Notes under the pieces: generated by a model | The model's database searches: none | Seen by the model: only the letters and a program-made list of their open reading frames with translations | Told to the model about the DNA's origin: nothing | Translations under genes and position numbers: made by a program | Assembly (NCBI GenBank): GCA_020635285.1 | Contig: JACKAB010000005.1 | Coordinates: 62,001 to 126,000, forward strand | Length of the DNA: 64,000 nt | Origin: Ignavibacteriales bacterium | Lineage (GTDB): Bacteria; Bacteroidota; Ignavibacteria; Ignavibacteriales; Melioribacteraceae | Reading direction: 5' to 3' | Shown here: in pieces, positions 61,448-64,000 of the stretch | Layout of the letters: each line of letters opens with the position of its first letter | Numbering within the stretch: position 1 is the stretch's first letter

Positions 61448-61499
61448 TATAATTGAGTAAGTTTATATTATTCATTATTTTAGATAAAAAATTATTAAT

Positions 61500-62865
61500 A
61501 TGAAAAAAACCGTACTTCTTTTTTTATTTTTTGCTCAATTTGTCTTTTCACAGAACACAATTCGTTTTGATTTTGACTATGCACAATTTAAATATGATTC
61601 AACCAGTAATTACTTAGAAATTTATTACTCGTTTATTCCGGCAGATTTTAAATTGGTAAAAGATGACAGCGGGCTAAAAATAAAAGCCAAGATGCACATT
61701 CAAATACAAAATAATAATACAGACGAATTAATAGTTAACAAAGATTGGGGTTTTTCTCAACCCGTTAAAGACTCTGCCGAGTACCGGAATGGAAAAGCTT
61801 TACTGGGTGTAATTGGATTTAATTTAAAAAGAGGTGCATACAATCTTGATATTAGTGTTGAAGATCTTGTAAATGCAAAGAGCCGAAAAGATTATTCAGA
61901 GAGAATTGAAGTAAATCCCCTTCATAGAACAAAATTTGCAATTAGTGATATTGAACTAGCCAGTAGAATAATAAATGAAAATGGTAATAAGAATTCAATA
62001 TTTTATAAAAACACATTAGAAGTTTTCCCAAACCCTTCAATAATTTATTCCGAAAAAGCCCCCAATATTATTTTACTATTCAGAACTTTATAACCTTCAA
62101 CGTTATGCCGGTGTAAAAATTACTTTAAATAAAAAGCTCTTTAATAGTAAAAATAATTTAGTATATGAATCATCAAAAGAAATTAGTACGGCAAGGGAAT
62201 CAATTGTTGAAGCTGGAATACTTAATTTAAGTAAATACCCAACAGACACATACACTTTTGTTCTAAAGTTAAATGAGGGAAATTCTAATAATTTTACTTC
62301 TTCAAGCAAAAAATTCTTTTTGGTAAATCCGGGTGTCAAGGTTGTTCAAACAAATTTGGCAAGTGCTGATTATATGAGCAGCGAGTTTGGAGTTTTGGGA
62401 GTAGAAGAGTGTGATGATCTTTTTGAAAAATCTAAATATCTGGCTCAAGGATTTGAGAGAGATGAATACAAAAAGTTGGATTCACTTAATACTAAAAGAG
62501 AGTTTTTATTTAAATTTTGGAAGAAAAGAGATGATTCACCTGAAACTCAGTTAAATGAATTTAAGCGACTATATTTATCAAGAATTGAAACTGCAAATGC
62601 TCGTTATAGAACCATGTCAGCCCCTGGTTATAAAACAGATAGAGGCAGAGTGTTGGTTCTTTATGGTGAACCGGATGAAATTGATAGATATCCGAATGAA
62701 ACAAACACAAAACCATACGAAATATGGTCCTACAACAACATTGAAGGTGGAGTTACTTTTGTATTTGGAGATTTTAGCGGATATAATTATTATGAATTAA
62801 TTCATTCAACAAAACGCGGCGAACTGCAGGACCCAAATTGGATGTATAGAATTAGTGCAAATTAA
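61500..62865 (+). CDS. GWxTD domain-containing protein (paralog), one frameshift
   Basis: About 454 residues after correction. Signal peptide (TVLLFLFFAQFVFSQ), then IRFDFDYAQFKYDSTSNYLEIYYSF, parallel to its neighbour. The frame breaks near 62062 (APILFYYSELYN in the corrected reading) and resumes to PGYKTDRGRVLVLYGEPDEID and KPYEIWSYNNIEGGVTFVFGDFSG. Both copies carry Tyr in the GWxTD motif and share a DFW/KFWKKRD segment before it, so they arose by tandem duplication. It ends 8 bp before the acyltransferase gene. Confidence 0.85.
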
Positions 62866-62873
62866 AATTAAAT

Positions 62874-63755
62874 ATGCTTAATAAACATAAGATTGAATAC
62901 TACTTATTTATTTTTGCCGGAAATTTATTAAGTATCTTTGGTTTTAGCTCAATAAGATATTCCTCCCAAATTTTAGCTTTTATTTTTTTTCGAATTTTAA
63001 GAATTAGAAGAAAAGTTGTAATCACAAACCTCTCCAAAGCTTTCCCGGAATTAAACCCAAAAGCAATTAAACAATTAGCCCAAAAAAATTATAGAAGTGC
63101 TGCAATTTCATTTTTAGAAATTTTTAATTTCAAAAATTTTGTTAAAGAAGAAATTCACTCATTAATTCTGCCAGAGGGAATTGAAGTAGTTAAAAGTAAG
63201 TTAGATGAAGGTAAAGGACTAATTCTCTTAACAGCACATATTGGAAATTGGGAACTGGGAGCAATTGCGGCAGGTGTTTATTTGAATGAAAGCATTAAAG
63301 TTCTAATTAAGAAGCAAAAAAATCCCTATGTTAAAAATTGGTTAAAAGATACCAGAGAGAGATTTGGCAACAAACAAATTTCAGTAGGCATAAAATCAGC
63401 TAGAGAATTAATTACAGTAATAAGAAATAATGAAATGGTTGGAATTGTTGGAGATCAACGTGGTCCTAGAACTGAAGGATTGCGGGTAGAATTTTTTGGC
63501 CAGCAAACTTCTACTTTTATTGGAACTGCTTCAATAGCTATTAAAACAAAATGTCCGGTAGTAGTAATTTTTTGCATAAGACAGCCCAACTTTAAGTATA
63601 AATTTGTTATTGAAGAACTTAATTATAAAACTGAATTAAGTAATAAGGAGGAATTGATAAAATCTTTCAATCAAATGTATATGAAAAAATTAGAAAGTAT
63701 AATCAGAAAATATCCTGATCAGTGGCTTTGGATGCATGATATTTGGAAGTATTAA
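62874..63755 (+). CDS. LpxL/HtrB-family lipid A-type acyltransferase
   Basis: 293 residues. One N-terminal membrane segment (YLFIFAGNLLSIFGF), then the catalytic HxxxxE as His122/Glu127 in LTAHIGNWELG. Further family motifs are GIVGDQRGPRTEGLRVEFFGQ, TSTFIGTASIAIKTKCPVV and the C-terminal DQWLWMHDIWK. Enzymes of this family add secondary acyl chains to lipid A or related lipids at the inner membrane. It starts 8 bp after the second GWxTD gene, so it may be co-transcribed. Confidence 0.88.
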   Translation: MLNKHKIEYYLFIFAGNLLSIFGFSSIRYSSQILAFIFFRILRIRRKVVITNLSKAFPELNPKAIKQLAQKNYRSAAISFLEIFNFKNFVKEEIHSLILPEGIEVVKSKLDEGKGLILLTAHIGNWELGAIAAGVYLNESIKVLIKKQKNPYVKNWLKDTRERFGNKQISVGIKSARELITVIRNNEMVGIVGDQRGPRTEGLRVEFFGQQTSTFIGTASIAIKTKCPVVVIFCIRQPNFKYKFVIEELNYKTELSNKEELIKSFNQMYMKKLESIIRKYPDQWLWMHDIWKY

Positions 63756-63883
63756 ATTAAAACCTAAATCAAACTGTAAATCCCGCAAAAAAATACAGCT
63801 TAAACCCACAATAGTGAATAAAAAATCCAAAATTTTAGTTTCTATTTCTTACTATATTTATAAATTAAAAAAAAGTAACAACA

Positions 63884-64000
63884 ATGAAATTAAATTTTAA
63901 GGAAATATTTAAATCAACGGTTTACATCACTCCAAACTTTCCGAATGGAGAAACGGTTCGTTACCGATTTAAATTTTCGCAATTAGTATTATATTTTATA
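63884..64000 (+). CDS. Start of an unidentified membrane protein, cut by the window edge
   Basis: 39 codons from ATG 63884 stay open to the edge (KLNFKEIFKSTVYITPNFPNG at the start, then a basic stretch and a hydrophobic run LVLYFI that looks like the beginning of a TM helix). The pattern recalls the N-termini of membrane-anchored M23 peptidases of this group, but too little is present to call it. Confidence 0.45.
   Translation, partial: MKLNFKEIFKSTVYITPNFPNGETVRYRFKFSQLVLYFI

Noticed and set aside
1..64000. CRISPR arrays, prophage, insertion sequences, integrons
   Set aside because: I saw no direct-repeat array, transposase, integrase or phage structural gene, and the tRNA-Thr has no integrase or duplicated 3' end beside it.

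Overview
The window is AT-rich bacterial chromosome. It most likely comes from the Ignavibacteria/Chlorobi side of the Bacteroidota superphylum. This is an inference from the gene families: a type IX secretion (T9SS) C-terminal sorting domain, a PorV/PorQ-family protein, two tandem GWxTD-domain proteins, a TonB-dependent receptor with a carboxypeptidase-like N-domain, a meso-DAP type MurE and clear Shine-Dalgarno sites. There is no prophage, transposase, CRISPR array or rRNA.

Layout. (1) 1-8.1 kb: housekeeping genes. These are an oligoendopeptidase F tail, an IMPDH/GMP-reductase-like enzyme, two TPR proteins around an HU-type protein, a 31-residue basic ribosome-associated-like protein, tRNA-Thr(CGU), a TerC-family membrane protein and a reverse-strand protein joining a Lon-S16-like domain to FG-GAP-like repeats. 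(2) 8.4-24.4 kb: a complete division/cell-wall (dcw) cluster, mraZ-rsmH-ftsL-ftsI-murE-murF-mraY-murD-ftsW-murG-murC-ftsQ-ftsA-ftsZ. Genes overlap or touch, and the cluster ends at a long hairpin terminator. murB and ddl are absent from it. (3) 24.5-42.3 kb: a Wzx/Wzy-type surface polysaccharide locus. It holds rfbB, an SLBB/Wza-like exporter, a Wzz-like co-polymerase, Wzy, Wzx, several glycosyltransferases, an aminotransferase/oxidoreductase/acyltransferase trio resembling WbpE/WbpB/WbpD, a polyprenyl-phosphate sugar transferase (PGT), a DPM1-like transferase, and an apparent GT2 fused to a degenerate PGT. (4) 42.3-51.7 kb: accA, a thioesterase, a second flippase, dut, dnaE, a FabL/FabI-like reductase, an acyl-CoA dehydrogenase and thioredoxin. 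(5) 52-64 kb: a surface cassette of TonB-dependent receptor, a ~1,260-residue T9SS cargo, a PorV/PorQ protein, two GWxTD proteins and an LpxL/HtrB-like acyltransferase, followed by the start of another gene.

Data quality matters here. At least a dozen genes, including normally essential murD, ftsW, ftsQ and ftsA, are split by single-base indels (mostly in homopolymers) or by isolated in-frame TAA codons, with good homology on both sides. The simplest reading is uncorrected long-read consensus error, not real decay. I therefore annotate these as single disrupted genes and give the break points. Apparent fusions next to breaks (GT4-GT2, FtsQ-FtsA, GT2-PGT) need read-level confirmation.
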